In this document: positions 46,628 to 58,234 of the stretch, in pieces
Layout of the letters: each line of letters starts with the position of its first letter
Position numbering within the stretch: position 1 is the first letter of the stretch
Assembly: GCA_024362935.1 (NCBI GenBank)
Contig: JANCRA010000066.1
Span: 1,913,501 to 1,977,500, forward strand
Length of the DNA stretch: 64,000 bases
Origin: Setophaga petechia
Taxonomy: Eukaryota; Chordata; Aves; Passeriformes; Parulidae
Reading direction: 5' to 3'
Program-made: the position numbers and the translations under genes
Notes under the pieces: model-generated
The model's input: only the letters and a program-made list of their open reading frames with translations
Told to the model about the DNA's origin: nothing
Database searches by the model: none

Positions 46628-47283
46628 TGTTCTGGTTTGGAAAGCCAGGTGTCTGTTAAGGAAGGCAGGACCTTCTCTTGAAATGGAAAATGTAAACCAC
46701 CTCTCTCCAAAATGTTATAAATTTTAAATTAAGGGGCTCTCAGGTAAAAATATGGAAGCAGGAAATAACAGTTCTTTAATAGGGAAAAGAAAAAAAAAAG
46801 GATAAAATAAAGAATGCAGTGAACTAGAACAACACTGCCAGAGTCAGAGCCCAAGCTGACACCCTGTGGGTCAGGCTGGTGGCAGCAGTCCCATTGGAAT
46901 TGTGGCTCAGCCCTCCTGCAGGGTCAGGGCTGGTTCTGCTGGAGCAGGGATCCTGGAGAAAGGTGCAGTCTCTGCCTCTGGAGATGCAGGGCAAGAGGCA
47001 GCTGCTGTTCCTCTGGGCAATGCAGTGCAGGAGCCGTGCTGGTGTTCCAGAATCTCCAGATTCTATCCGGGTAGGAATGCTTGGCTCCTCCCTCTGGGCT
47101 CCCATCTCCCAATGGGATGCTGTAGTTCTTATCAGCCATGCAGGGACATTCAATGGCTGTTATCAGCAGGTGCCTCCTAAGGGAGGAGTGGGTGTGGAAG
47201 AGATAAGGAAAACTGCCCATGAACAGAAGACACCTGCCATGCAGATGGCAAGTAGAATACAATGTGCCTTGCAATCTGGGACA
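46628..47283 (+). mobile_element. Solo LTR, ERV family E, with 5-bp target duplication
   Basis: The LTR begins TGTTCTGGTTTGG and ends CAATCTGGGACA, 656 bp, flanked by AAAGA at 46623-46627 and 47284-47288. A 5-bp duplication is seen with class III (ERVL) and some class II integrations. It contains GGATAAAATAAAG as poly(A)-type signal and AATGGGATGCTGTAGTTCTT. A partial reverse copy is at 63,778-64,000. Confidence 0.88.
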
Positions 47284-47889
47284 AAAGAAGATGCAATTCT
47301 TGGGGGTAAGAAGTTGAGAAGGGATGTGCTGAACACCCTTAGCAGCCTGGGCAGAAAGAGATGGTGCACTTTGAACCCACTTTTGTAGCAGACAGAGCTG
47401 ATGTGGCACTATTTCAGCCCAATGCTGTTTGTGGCTGACAGTCTGGAGGTGCCAGATGGAAGGAGGGGGCCCTGGGCCCGGGTCTGGAGGGGGACACAAA
47501 CTTCCAACCAGCAGGAATCACCCAGTGCCTCTGGCAGCCACAGGTCCAGCCTGGAGAGTGACACAGGGCTCCCTGGGGCATGGGCATGGAGCAGGAAGCT
47601 TCTGTGTCTGGGAAATGAAACTTCACTGAGAGGAGAAAAGCAGGGCTGTGGAAAGAGAGGAGCAAGCTGCCAAAGCAGGTAATCCATCTCCGCAGTGGCT
47701 GTGTCAGGATGATTCATGCCTTCCAATTTACTCCCAGCTCAAATCTGGAGTAAATCAGCCCAGGCTGCTCCCGCCCCGTGCCAGGACATGGTGTCACTGT
47801 GGGGAACATCCCACCCCACCCTGCCCATCCATCCCATCCTACCCATCCATCCCCCTGGGCTCACAGTGTCAGTGTGGGGAACATCCCAC

Positions 47890-48595
47890 CCTGCTGGGGA
47901 AGGTGAAACAGGAAAGCCTTATAAATATGATTGCCTGGCAAAAGATTTTGAGAATGTGGAAACTATAAGAGAGATTGAAATGAAAGCAAGCTTTGAGATC
48001 CCTCAGTTACTGAACAACTGGAAAACAATGGCATGGCCAGCTGAAGGTGATCCCCTTTTGATCAGACAATTCCCTCTGCTTGCAGACAGGCCCAAGGCTC
48101 AGAGCAGACCCTGCTGGCTTGGCAGAAGGGGCCCAAAGAGGAGTTTGTAGGGTTTAAAATGTAACCCAGTGTGGGAATGTAATGATTCTTATAGGCTGTA
48201 TGGAAATGCTGTAGGATTTGTGTCTTGTACTAGATTGGTTAGAGAGAATTAGAATATTCAACACAGAAGAAGATTTATGGTATTGTAAGGGGAACCTTAC
48301 TCAGAGAGCAAGGTTCTTACTTTTCTTACTCCCTTACACTCTCACTCTCTCATCCTCTCTCCCCCTCTCTTCTCTCAGTCCTGCTCTGAGCTGTGGCTGG
48401 CAGCTTCCAGCAGGGCCCTGCACCCAGGCCCTTTGCAATAAACCACAAGTTCCCAGCCCTGGCTGCAGAGATCTCTGCTCTCTGTCCATCCTGACCATCC
48501 CACCCCCCAATACCCCTACACCAATCCCACCCAGCTCATCCATCCTACTCAGCTTGCAGCTCCCAGCCCTGAAGGGTGTCCTTTGCAATTAGACC
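47890..48595 (+). mobile_element. Probable ERV 3' end and LTR, family G
   Basis: A stretch open to a stop at 48,150 is followed by TGTGGGAATGTAATGATT (about 48,168), a long CT tract (TTCTTACTTTTCTTACTCCC), GCAATAAACC and a CA end near 48,587. This is the plan of a retroviral 3' internal end plus LTR. No second copy is in the window to confirm it. Any coding remnant is short and not a functional gene. Confidence 0.45.
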
Positions 48596-48899
48596 CAAAC
48601 TGTTCATTTGTTAATAGGTGGCAGGAGGAGAGGAGGCACTCTGGGAGGCAGGATGGGATGTGAAAAGGGATGATGAGAATGGATTTTTTTTTTTTTAATA
48701 TGTTGCTCAGTTACTTTCCTGCAGCAAGTCCTTCCACAGGAGAATAGCTCAGGAAGAAGGTTATCAATATTAGTTCCCACCTGTAATAAGAAAGTTGTCC
48801 AAAGTCTTAATTACCTTTTAAAATCTTAATTACCAGGGCCCCAACACAGCCCCTGGACAGACAGGAGTATTGTAAAAGCAGGGAGCCCCCACATCTGGG

Positions 48900-49205
48900 A
48901 AATGACTGGCATCTGACTCCATGGCTTTGGAATGCTGAATGCTCACTTTATTTAAATTGTGTTATATTATACTATATTAAAGAGAGATATATTCTATACT
49001 ACATAATACTCACTTCTAGCTTCTAACACTACTGAAAAACTTGTGACTCTCTGCCTGAGGGTCCTGACCCACACATGTGGATCCAGTTGGTCACCTGGGG
49101 TAAACAATCTCCATTAATTAATTAAATTAATACATTCCACATGGACACAAACACAGGAGCAGCAAATGAGATAAGAATTGTTTCTATCTCTGTGCTTCTC
49201 CAGGA
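48900..49205 (-). mobile_element. Family A LTR, degenerate copy 9
   Basis: TCTGACTCCATGGCTTTGGA, TATTATACTATATTAAAGA, GACTCTCTGCCTGAGG and GGTAAACAATCTCC follow the order of family A on the minus strand but are strongly diverged and indel-rich. Confidence 0.6.
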
Positions 49206-49209
49206 CAAA

Positions 49210-51280
49210 ACCTAACAGAGAGAGAGAGAGAATTGTGTGTCTCTCTGTTCAGAGAACATGAATACCACACAGGAGGAGCTGCAGGAACACAGATCCCGGC
49301 TGTTCCTTGCCCTGGCACTCCACACTTCATTACAGCTGATTTGGGGTGCTGAGGTGGCAGGATGGGAGGTGCCTCAGCAGGCTGGGTCCCCCCAAGCTGC
49401 TCCTCTGGATCCTCTGGAGGCACTGCACAAAGCAGGTTGTGTGGTGGGCTGAGCACTGGTCAAAGGACAGCACACTCACAAAAATCATTTACTCATCTTC
49501 CTCTGCTGCAGCTGGAGCAGAGGAGAGGAAAGCTAGTTAAAATAAATCCTTATCTCATGGGGTTGAGATAAGGATTACAACAGGCTCAAAACTTTAGAGG
49601 ATATAAAGAAAACTTTATTAACAGAATGAAAAGAAGAATGATGAGAACTAAATAGACTTTTAGAACACCTTTCTCCCCACAGCCCTTCTTTCCTTTCCAC
49701 CAACAATGTAAAGAGACAGAACCTGGGATTATCAGTTTACCACTTGTAAGAAAGAATCTTTCTGCAGTTCCTTTCATGTCCTGCAGCCTGGGGGCTCAGC
49801 CATGGGGCTGGGGTCATGAACAGCTCTGGCTGCAGCCCTGGGAGCAGTGACACAGCTCTGAGCCTGCTAATGAGCCAGAGACATTTTAGGCACTAATTCA
49901 CTTTATGATGAGAGTGCTGCTGCTACTCAGATTGAGTATTTATCTACTTGTTTAATGCAAATCAATAACTGAATAACTGTTTGATGGGGCGGTGGCATTT
50001 GTGGAACTCCACAGTCATTAGAAACCGTGTTTTAATGCCTTTCTAATGAGCAACAGCAGCTCCTCAGCACTCAGGCTGTGCCCTGAGAGCAGTGAACCCA
50101 AACACAGCGTCCTCAGGAGCTTTCCTTGGTGTTCAATACACTCCTGCCTTCCAGTCCACTCCTTTCCCTGTGTCAGAGCAGCCAAGGGGCTGGAAGAGCT
50201 GGCAGCAAAGCCAAGCCCTGGTGGGGTCTCAGCTCAGTATTGACATGGGCTGGGAGCTGCTTTGACGTGTCCTCTACCAGTTCTGCTCTTTGCAGGAGCT
50301 CTAAAAGTTATCCCTTAGAATCTAACTTTCATTTTGCTTCAATTATTTTGTGCCAATGAGTTTGGAAATTCTTGGACAATGGCACCTGGCTGTCTGGGTG
50401 AGGCAGGACTCTGCAGAGCTCAGCTCTGTGTTGTAGGCAAGGCCAGCATCTGGGCAGGAAAAGAGTCTGGGGGTTTCAAATCCAGCCAAGGGAAGGACCT
50501 GAGGGTGCCATCTCAGCTCTCTCCCTGCTCCAGGCCCTGCCCAGTTGGCTCTGATGGACATTTTTGGGTAGTTCCTGAAAGGAACAGTGAAGGAGATGCT
50601 TTAGCAGCTCTCAGGCAGCTCATCCTGCAGACATGGCTCTGGAGCTGTGCCTCCAAAGTGTCCTAGAAAGGCTCCCCAGAAGAACTGATTTCCAGCTGGG
50701 CTGGACTTTCTGTACTCCAGCCATGTTTAATTTGCTGAATATTTCATGTTGCTGTTTTTGGTAGCTCTTCAAACTCCTCAAAAGTGAGAAGACAAACTTT
50801 TCCATCTATTATCTTGGGCCATTTTACATCTGTTACCCCATGGCTGCAGTCCCAGTGCTGGAGGCACCATATGGCTCACATTGTTATTAGACACAGCACA
50901 CACAAGGAGCAGCAGGACTAAAAAAAATGGTCTAGAATTAAAATTCACCTTGTTGCTAACTGCAGAGTAAATGACTAAGCCAGAGGGACCAGGTATGACT
51001 GCAGTGGGCAGAGGGTGTTTGTTTCTCTGCTGAAGGAGCCCTCAAGTATTTTGATCTTGTGTCTGACTTAAAAACAGAGGAGTTGTGCCACTCGTGGTGC
51101 AGCACAGTGCTGCCTCATACAGCTAATGAGAGTGGCACAAATACCAGAGTGCTGAAACAGGCCCTAAACACTCCTTACATTTTCCATGATACAGGAAATA
51201 AGAGTGTCCCTGAAGTGAGCTCCTTCTGGGAAGCACTGACACAGTGAAAATAATCTGCTCATGCAGCAAACCTGCAATTA
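49210..51280. other. Intergenic, nothing firm
   Basis: No gene. 49,860-50,050 is a low-repeat stretch with TTTAATGCAAATCAATAACTG (octamer-like ATGCAAAT) and GGCACTAATTCACTTTATGA, a possible noncoding element. Confidence 0.35.
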
Positions 51281-51299
51281 GAGAGGCACCTGGGTGAGT

Positions 51300-51590
51300 T
51301 GCCTGTCATCCATGGAAGAACATGCCAGGTTGAGCTGCTCCTCATCCTCAGCAGGATGTATCAGGGTGAACTGCTCCTCATCCTCAGCAGGATGTGTTGG
51401 TGTGAGCTGCTCCTCATCCTCAGCAGAACATTTTGGGGTGAGCTGCTCTTCATCCTCAGCAGAATGTATCAGCTTGAGCTGCTCCTCATCCCCAGCAGAA
51501 CATTTAAGGGTGAACTGCTCCTCATCCTCAGCACAATGTGTTGGAGTGAGCTGCTCCTCATCCTCAGCAGAACAAGCCTCAGCCTGGAGT
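51300..51590 (+). repeat. Minisatellite, 42-bp unit
   Basis: About seven units of GAGCTGCTCCTCATCCTCAG plus CAGAACATTT-like and TGGGGT-like spacers, period 42 bp (14 codons), so frames stay open on both strands. Confidence 0.92.
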
Positions 51591-51639
51591 GATGGAACAG
51601 AAACAGAACATCCCACATTCCACCTCTGATTCCACCAGC

Positions 51640-52010
51640 AGCTGCTCTGCAGTGAGGATGGATGGATGGGTGCTCCTCCTTCTCTGCAGTGGGGATGGAT
51701 GGGTGCTCCTCCATCTCTGCAGTGAGGATGGATGGGTGCTCCTCCATCTCTGCAGTGAGGATGGATGGGTGCTCCTCCATCTCTGCAGTGGGGATGGGTG
51801 GATGGATGGGTGCTCCATCTCTGCAGTGGGGATGGATGGGTGCTCCTCCATCTCTGCAGTGGGGATGGATGGGTGCTCCTCCATCTCTGCAGTGGGGATG
51901 GATGGATGGGTGCTCCTCCATCTCTGCAGTGGGGATGGATGGATGGATGGGTGCTCCATCTCTGCAGTGGGGATGGATGGGTGCTCCTCCATCTCTGCAG
52001 TGAGGAGATG
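51640..52010 (+). repeat. Minisatellite, ~39-bp unit
   Basis: About ten units of GGATGGATGGGTGCTCCTCC and ATCTCTGCAGTG(G/A)GG, with GGAT copy-number changes. It lies 50 bp from the 42-bp minisatellite. Confidence 0.93.
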
Positions 52011-52849
52011 GGCAGTGGCACACTCAGGAATGCCCTGCAGCCCAGAGCTCTCTGCTCAGATGTAACCCAGCCCAGCCCAGCCTGTCCCTGCTCCCTTCTG
52101 TGCCCAGGACATGGTTCTGGGGGCTGTGCTGGAGCCCTGAGCAGGCTGGGCTTTGACAGCCATACAGCAGCAGTTGGAAGATGCTTCCCACTAATGAGAT
52201 CTCTGAGGGTTCTGCCTTCACCCTTCTCTCTCCCCCTATTTGCAGTAGCAGCAGGGCTGGCACTGCCATCAGCATCTCCTGCTACCATGCAGCTCCCAAC
52301 TGCTTGTGGGGGGAAAGTGCTGTGGAATTTGCTCTGAAAACCAAAATTCAGCCTTAAAGGCTCTGCCTCCTTTGAAGTTGAAGCTAAGAGCAGGTTAAAG
52401 TTTGCGTGGGAGCACAGAGAGCAAACTCCTAAGGTGTGCTCCCACCCACAGTGGGCAAAATGGATCCCAGGGTCTCGTGGATCTTCTGATAGTCCCCAAG
52501 TCCCAGCAGCTCCCTGTGGCACTGAGGGACCTCCTGGTGTCCTTCTCTGTCAGGTTCCAGCTGGGCAGGACAGGGCTTGACTTGGATTTCAGCTGTGGTT
52601 TCCTGCACTCCACTTCATCCCTCTGCACGGAGCTTTTCTTGAAGACTCACTGCCTTCTTTGATCTCAGACTATTGGTGTAAATATTGCATGATCCTGCCT
52701 CAGCCTCCAGGAAACCCAGATGTTCAATTGATCCCATCTTAACATCGTGTTCAGGAACCCTGAAAAGCACATGAAATAATAAACTTGTTCCAGCATGACG
52801 TTTCTCTGTTCAGGATCTAATTCAGGCTTTATTCATTCCTCCTGACAGC

Positions 52850-53285
52850 TATTGCAGGAGGCAGAGCAGGTAAATAAAGTAGCTGTGGGCTGGATCTGCA
52901 TGAGCTGAATGCAACAGGTCACACACAATTAATATTCAAATCAGCCTGGTATAGAGGAGTGAAACCCCCAGCTGGCCGCTCGCTGGGTGGAAAGCTGAGT
53001 AAGGCTGAGCCCAAGTTTTCCTAGAGTTCCTCATGCTGTTGTTTAGATAAGTTTAAATGAGCTGTGATTAAGCTAATTTCAAGCTAATTAACTCAGAAAG
53101 ATATTCTCCACTTTTTAAAATTCTAAGTGGTTGTTCATTAGGAGTGAGGGAACGGGGGGAAGCTGCGTCACTGCAGCCGAGGAGCTGAATGCAGCACGAG
53201 CAGAGTCATTACTGAAATATGAATATTTGTCATCTCAGTAAATGGCATAATTAATGGATTTCGGGTTTCTGTGGTTGAGATGACT
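52850..53285. other. Candidate conserved noncoding element
   Basis: Low-repeat DNA with homeobox-type cores: CACAATTAATATTCAAATCAG, GTGATTAAGCTAATTTCAAGC, ATTAACTCAG, GGCATAATTAATGGATTTCG. Inference from composition only. Confidence 0.3.
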
Positions 53286-53302
53286 CTGAGGTATTAAAAA
53301 GT

Positions 53303-53412
53303 CTCTTTTTTCCAGCCTTGTGACCGAAGAAAAAGTCGAGATTTGTCAGTTCTGCTTCTCAAGGTTATTTTTCCTTATTTATAACGTTCCTTCTCTGACC
53401 TGCTGAGGTATA
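53303..53412 (-). mobile_element. Family F LTR fragment
   Basis: GTCTCTTTTTTCCAGCC...CTTCTCAAGGTTATTTTTCC and CTGACCTGCTGAGG match the left end of the F copy at 55,980. It is cut at 53,412 by a family B LTR. Confidence 0.7.
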
Positions 53413-54068
53413 AGACCTGAAATGAGGGATGCGGGAACTCAGGCTGCTCTCCAAAATGCAGCTTATTACATCCAAGAGGTTACAGCAGCCCAGGGTCAGG
53501 GTGACAGAGCCTGTGCCTACAGCTGTCAGCTCCAGCTGCAGGCAGGCCTGGAGACCCTTTAATTTAGGTTACAAATGCATTCTATACTTTTCTTTTAGTT
53601 ACAATGCGTTATATATTTTTCTTTCCTGAGAATTTTAATACAGTAGAACCAATCTATACCTTAACTTTTATCTATAGCCTATCATAACTACTATAATTAC
53701 CATATTCATGTTACAGTTCTCCAATCACTAAAAATTAGTATGTTACAGTTTAAACTAGAAGTTGTTTTTCAGTTTTCTTGCAGTGGAAAATTCTGAGACC
53801 TTGTTTTTACTTGCCACATTTGCAGGCTTGTTTGCCTGTGCTATCTTTCTGCTTGGTAATAACATCTTGTTTGGGGTGGGTTTATCCTTTGCTCTAAGCC
53901 ATGAAAACCCCTTCTAACTAACACACCCTTTGCCTCCTTGGTTATCCAGTATGACTGGCTCAGCAATTCTTTTCTTCTATATCAAAACTTGCTCCCATCT
54001 CTATTCCTTCATCAGATTCTACATTCAAAAATCTTTCTGTTAAGCACACATATCTGTGAGACTTTGTC
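53413..54068 (-). mobile_element. ERV family B LTR plus 3' internal tail
   Basis: Reverse copy of 1,242-1,953. The LTR 3' end is at about 53,420 (AATGAGGGATGCGG), the LTR 5' end at about 53,920 (AACTAACACA), then internal tail to CACACATATCTGTGAGACTTT. No primer-binding site follows the LTR here, unlike the copy at 1.4 kb. Confidence 0.78.
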
Positions 54069-54249
54069 CGAGTTACCTCACTGTGATTGGCCATTAATTA
54101 GAAACAATTAACATGGGCCAATCCCAGATGCACCTGTTGCATTCCACAGCAGCAGATAATCAATGTTTACATTTTGTTCTTGAGGCCTCTCAGCTTCTCA
54201 GGAGGAAAAATCCTAAGGAAAGGATTTTTCACAAAAGATGTCTGTGACA
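54069..54249 (-). mobile_element. Family A LTR, 5' half only, copy 10
   Basis: CACTGTGATTGGCCATTAAT through AAAGATGTCTGTGACA is the 5' half of family A. It is truncated exactly where the family B tail begins. Confidence 0.8.
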
Positions 54250-54680
54250 ACTGGGGACCCCTTGGTCCCCCCCAGAACACAGCCCTGGAGCCTGTTGCTG
54301 CTGGGTTGTGCTCAGGGCTCTGGGTCATGCACTCCCCTCACCAGTCTGCTCCAAAATCATGATGGAAAACCCACCCCAGCCCTGCTCCTGGGACACCCCG
54401 ATGCCGCTGCAGCCCAGGGAGATGAAAAATGGATGAAAACAAGACAGGGAGGAGAAGTGCTGGGTCAGCCTGGGGAGACAGCTCTGTGTGCCTGTGAGCA
54501 TGAGCCTGGCTGTGCTGCTGCTGGATCTAATGGCTTTTGCAGTTCAGTTTCTGGCTCACTGGAGCATCACCTGATTGAAGGCACCGAGGAAGGGCTGGGC
54601 CATGCTCATGCTGCCACAGCCTTTGGTTCAGGCTGAGTGAACACTCAGCAGTGCTGTGGCTGCCTCCAGGTCTGCAGCAG

Positions 54681-55275
54681 TGTCAGAACCCAGGAAATTC
54701 CTCTGCCTGCCCTGGAGGGCCCAAGCCCCTTCCCAGGGGGCTCAGAGACCCTGGCACAGAGCCCAAGGCCCCTGTGCCTTTGGTTTAGCCCATGGAAAAA
54801 ACAATTACCAACCTGATATGAAGAATTACAAGCCACGAAAGTTTAAGAAGAATGATAGTGAATTTATTACAAGGTGAAAAAATAGATTTTTGGGGTTTTC
54901 AGAATGGGGGGTCAGGGGGAAAGATGGAGGAATCTGGGCATGTCCAGCCTTTCTCCTTCTTCTTCTTCTTGGCCTCCATCTCCTGCTGTGATGGTGGCAC
55001 TTTGGGATTGGTTTAGAGTAGAAGCTCAGTGTCTAACATAGGTGATAGGTATTGGGAAGTTATTGTAAATATTGTACATGTAGTTTTTAGTATTAAAAGA
55101 TAACACTGCCCCAAGGGCAGACAGAGTGCCTTGGACTGCCTTGCTGAGCAGACCTTGGCTGGACAAGAGAAAGAATTTTATAGATAAAAAACAATAAACA
55201 ACCTTAAGAACGAGAACTGAAGAGCTCTGACTCCTTCTTCAAGCACCAGGCTGGGAAAAGAGACTTTCTAACACA
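54681..55275 (+). mobile_element. LTR, ERV family F, plus copy
   Basis: TGTCAGAACCCAGG at the start and CTAACACA at the end, with GGCCTCCATCTCCTGCTGTG, GATAGGTATTGGGAAGTTAT and AAAAACAATAAACAACC. No target duplication is visible. Confidence 0.8.
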
Positions 55276-55979
55276 TCTTAGGGTCACTCTGAGCAGCTAA
55301 AGCCCCAAGACAGCAGCTCCCTGCTTGGAAAAGCCTTTCAGGCAATGTGGGCTGCAGGGACCCCCTGAACCCTCATGGTGCCCCTCTGGCATTGCCAAAT
55401 CCCCCTTGGGCTGGCAGAGGAGCTCTGGCTGTGCCTGGCCAGCCCTGCTCCCCTGCACAGAGGCTGAGGCACAGCCAAGAGCTGGGAGAGCATTTCATGA
55501 GTGGCAGAAGATGCTCGAGTAGGTGGTGAGCCCTGCTTTAAAAACCCCACAAAGCCACAACACAGAGCAGCACGACATGAGCAGTGTATCATCACAGCTC
55601 CTGAGTTTTCCTTTCCTGCCCAGGTCATTCTGCATTGAATGGAATGCAGAGAGCTCTTTATCCTCACGTCCCTCTCTCCACAGCTCTTGTTCTGTCAAGT
55701 GAAAAACCTGAAAAATCCTCGAGCAGGTCATGAAATGCAGTTACAATGGAGTGAGAGGAGTTAGATTGAAGGATTGATCCCAGCAGCAAAGCCATTTCCC
55801 TCCATTGTGCACGTAGAAATGAGCCTGGATTGGCTGTTGAGCAATGAGCTGCACCCCAGATGGCTCTGGGCACAGGGAGGGCACTCTGTGCCATGTCCCC
55901 AGGGTGCTCCCAGGAGCCACACCTGACCTCTGCATGCTCCTCTCCTGTTGGGATCTCTGCTGTCACAGTCACCCCAAGA

Positions 55980-56875
55980 TGTGTTAGAAAGTCTCTTTTC
56001 CCAGCCCAGTGCTTGAAGAAGGAGTCAGAGCTCTTCAGTTCTCATTTTCAAGGTTGTTTATTGTTTCTTATCTATAAAATTCTTTCTCCTGTCCTGCTGA
56101 GGTCTGCTCAGCAGGACAGTCAGAGGCACTCTGCCTGCCCCTGGGGCAGTGTTGTGTCTTTATACTAAAATCTACGTGTACAATATTTACAATAACTTCC
56201 CAATACCTATCACCTGTGTTAGACAGTGACTTCTACTCTAAACCAATCTAAAAGTGCCACCATCACAGCAGAAGATGGAGGCCAAGAAGAAGAAGAAGGA
56301 CAGGACACACCCAGATCCCTCCATCTTGCCCCCCTGAATCCCCATTCTGAAAACCCCAAAATTCTACATTTTCACCCTGTGATAGTGATTAATTCACCAT
56401 CATTCTATTCAAACTCTTGCAGCTTGTAACTCCTCACACAAAGCTGGTAATTGTTTCCAGCCCTTGGGGTGGTGTTAGTTTTTTATACTATGAATTACAT
56501 GTACTTTATTTACAATAACTTCCCAATACCCATCACCTGTGTTAGACAGTGATTTCTACTCTAAACCAATCCCAAAGTGCCAACATCACAGCAGAAGATG
56601 GAGGCCAAGAAGAAGAAGGAGAAAGACTGGACACACCCAGATCCCTCCATCCTGCTCCCTGAACCCCCATACTAAAAACCCTAAAATCTACTTTTCTACC
56701 CTGTGATAACTTCACTATTATTCTACCTAAACTGTTGTGGCTTACTGATCTTCATACAAGGTTGGTAATTTGCTCTACAGGTCATAATCAAACCCACAGG
56801 GGCATTTTGGGCTCTGTGCCAGGGTCTCTGAGCCCCTGGAAGGGGTCTTGGCCAGGGATGTCCTGGCTCCTGACA
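55980..56875 (-). mobile_element. LTR, ERV family F, minus copy with internal duplication
   Basis: TGTGTTAGAAAGTCTC at the left and GGCTCCTGACA at the right. Compared with the plus copy, a block of about 300 bp (from CAATACC(T/C)ATCACCTGTG through the poly-GAA segment to the TTGGTAATT region) is present twice, at about 56,190-56,450 and 56,510-56,775. It forms a large inverted pair with 54,681-55,275. Confidence 0.82.
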
Positions 56876-57369
56876 CTCTCCACCCCCTGAGAAGGGCCAT
56901 GGAGACCAAGCTGCTCCTGGCAGCACCAGGGTGTCTCAGCTTTGGCTTTCCCACTGCCCAGGTCCTTCCAGCACCCCTCAGGGATTTATTGGAATTCCAC
57001 ACTCATCCATTTCGAAAATTATTTCTGAAATTTCCACTGCTCTTGGAGCTGTAATAATTTATCCCCCAGGAGCAGGGGAGCAGATCCACCATGCCCAGCA
57101 GCAGCTCCCTCATCTCCTGCCTTCAGACTGGATTTCTTAAATAGATAAAAATATAACTAACACCCCCCAGAGCCTGCTGCCCCTTTTCTGTCCCTGCCAG
57201 GGAGATGGGAGCTCATCCAACCAGAGCTCCAGGAGCAGGATTCCTCCTCCCTCACCTCTGGCTCTCACTGCTGCAGGGGCACAGCTCCCATGCCCAGACT
57301 GTTAAGGCTCAGCTTAAACACAGCAATGTAGCAAAAGGTGTCTTGAAAGGGATGAGAAATCTGTGACAG

Positions 57370-57746
57370 TGTTCACAGGGTCTTAGGTTGAAGGAAGAGA
57401 GAGGATTTGACTCCATATTTCAGAAGGTTTGATTTATTATTTTATTATATATATTACATTAAAACTATACTAAAAGAATGAAAGGAAAGGCTCTCCTCAG
57501 AAGGCTAGCTAAGCTAAGAATAGAAAGGAATGAATAACAAAGGTTTGTGGCTCAGAGAGAGAGTCTGAGCCAGCTGACTGTGATTGGCCATTAATTAGAA
57601 ACACCCACATGAGACCAATCCCAGATGCACCAGTTCCATTCCACAGCAGCAGATAATCATTGTTTACATTTTGTTCCTGAGGCCTCTCAGCTTCTCAGGA
57701 GGAAAAATCCTAAGGAAATTATTTTCATGAAAAGATGTCTGCGACA
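57370..57746 (-). mobile_element. Solo LTR, ERV family A, copy 11
   Basis: TGTTCACAGGGTCTTAGG at the left and GATGTCTGCGACA at the right, full family layout, no clear target duplication. Confidence 0.85.
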
Positions 57747-58205
57747 GAAATCAATGCTAAAACCTATTTTCCCTAATAACCAATGACCTTTTCCTGCAAG
57801 AGAAGACCCTGTTTGGAGCACACAGCAGCATGAGCTGCTCCTCTCCAGCCTGGCTCTCAGGTCTGCTCTGCCTCATCCCACTGGGTTTTGCAGCACAGCT
57901 CAGGGCAGGGGCTGTGCCATCAGCTCTGCTCACAGGGCTCTGGAGCTTGATGCTAATTTGAGGTAATGAATTTAACTTTAAAAAGTCATAATCTGCAGTT
58001 CTGCAGCCTCTCGTCTGCAGCTTCGAAGATTTGCAGAAGGTTCAGTGTAAACTAATTCCTTGTGAGAGCTTCTTCTTGTGATTAGTAGTGATGAAGGGAA
58101 ATGCCACCTGATTATTCCATAACCCTCAGAAATGCAAAGAGATTTTTCTTCCCCCATTTGTATCCCTGCCTGCTTTAAAGGGAAGCTACAGCAAAATTGT
58201 GGGAA

Positions 58206-58234
58206 TTTTGCTGGAAATTGAATTTCCAGCAAAA
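58206..58234. repeat. 29-bp near-perfect palindrome
   Basis: TTTTGCTGGAAATT-G-AATTTCCAGCAAAA: fourteen-base arms around one base. It lies in otherwise plain sequence. Confidence 0.85.

Noticed and set aside
47716..48150. Open frame before the family G LTR
   Set aside because: Likely the decayed 3' end of an ERV. It starts in unrelated sequence and is too short to be a gene.
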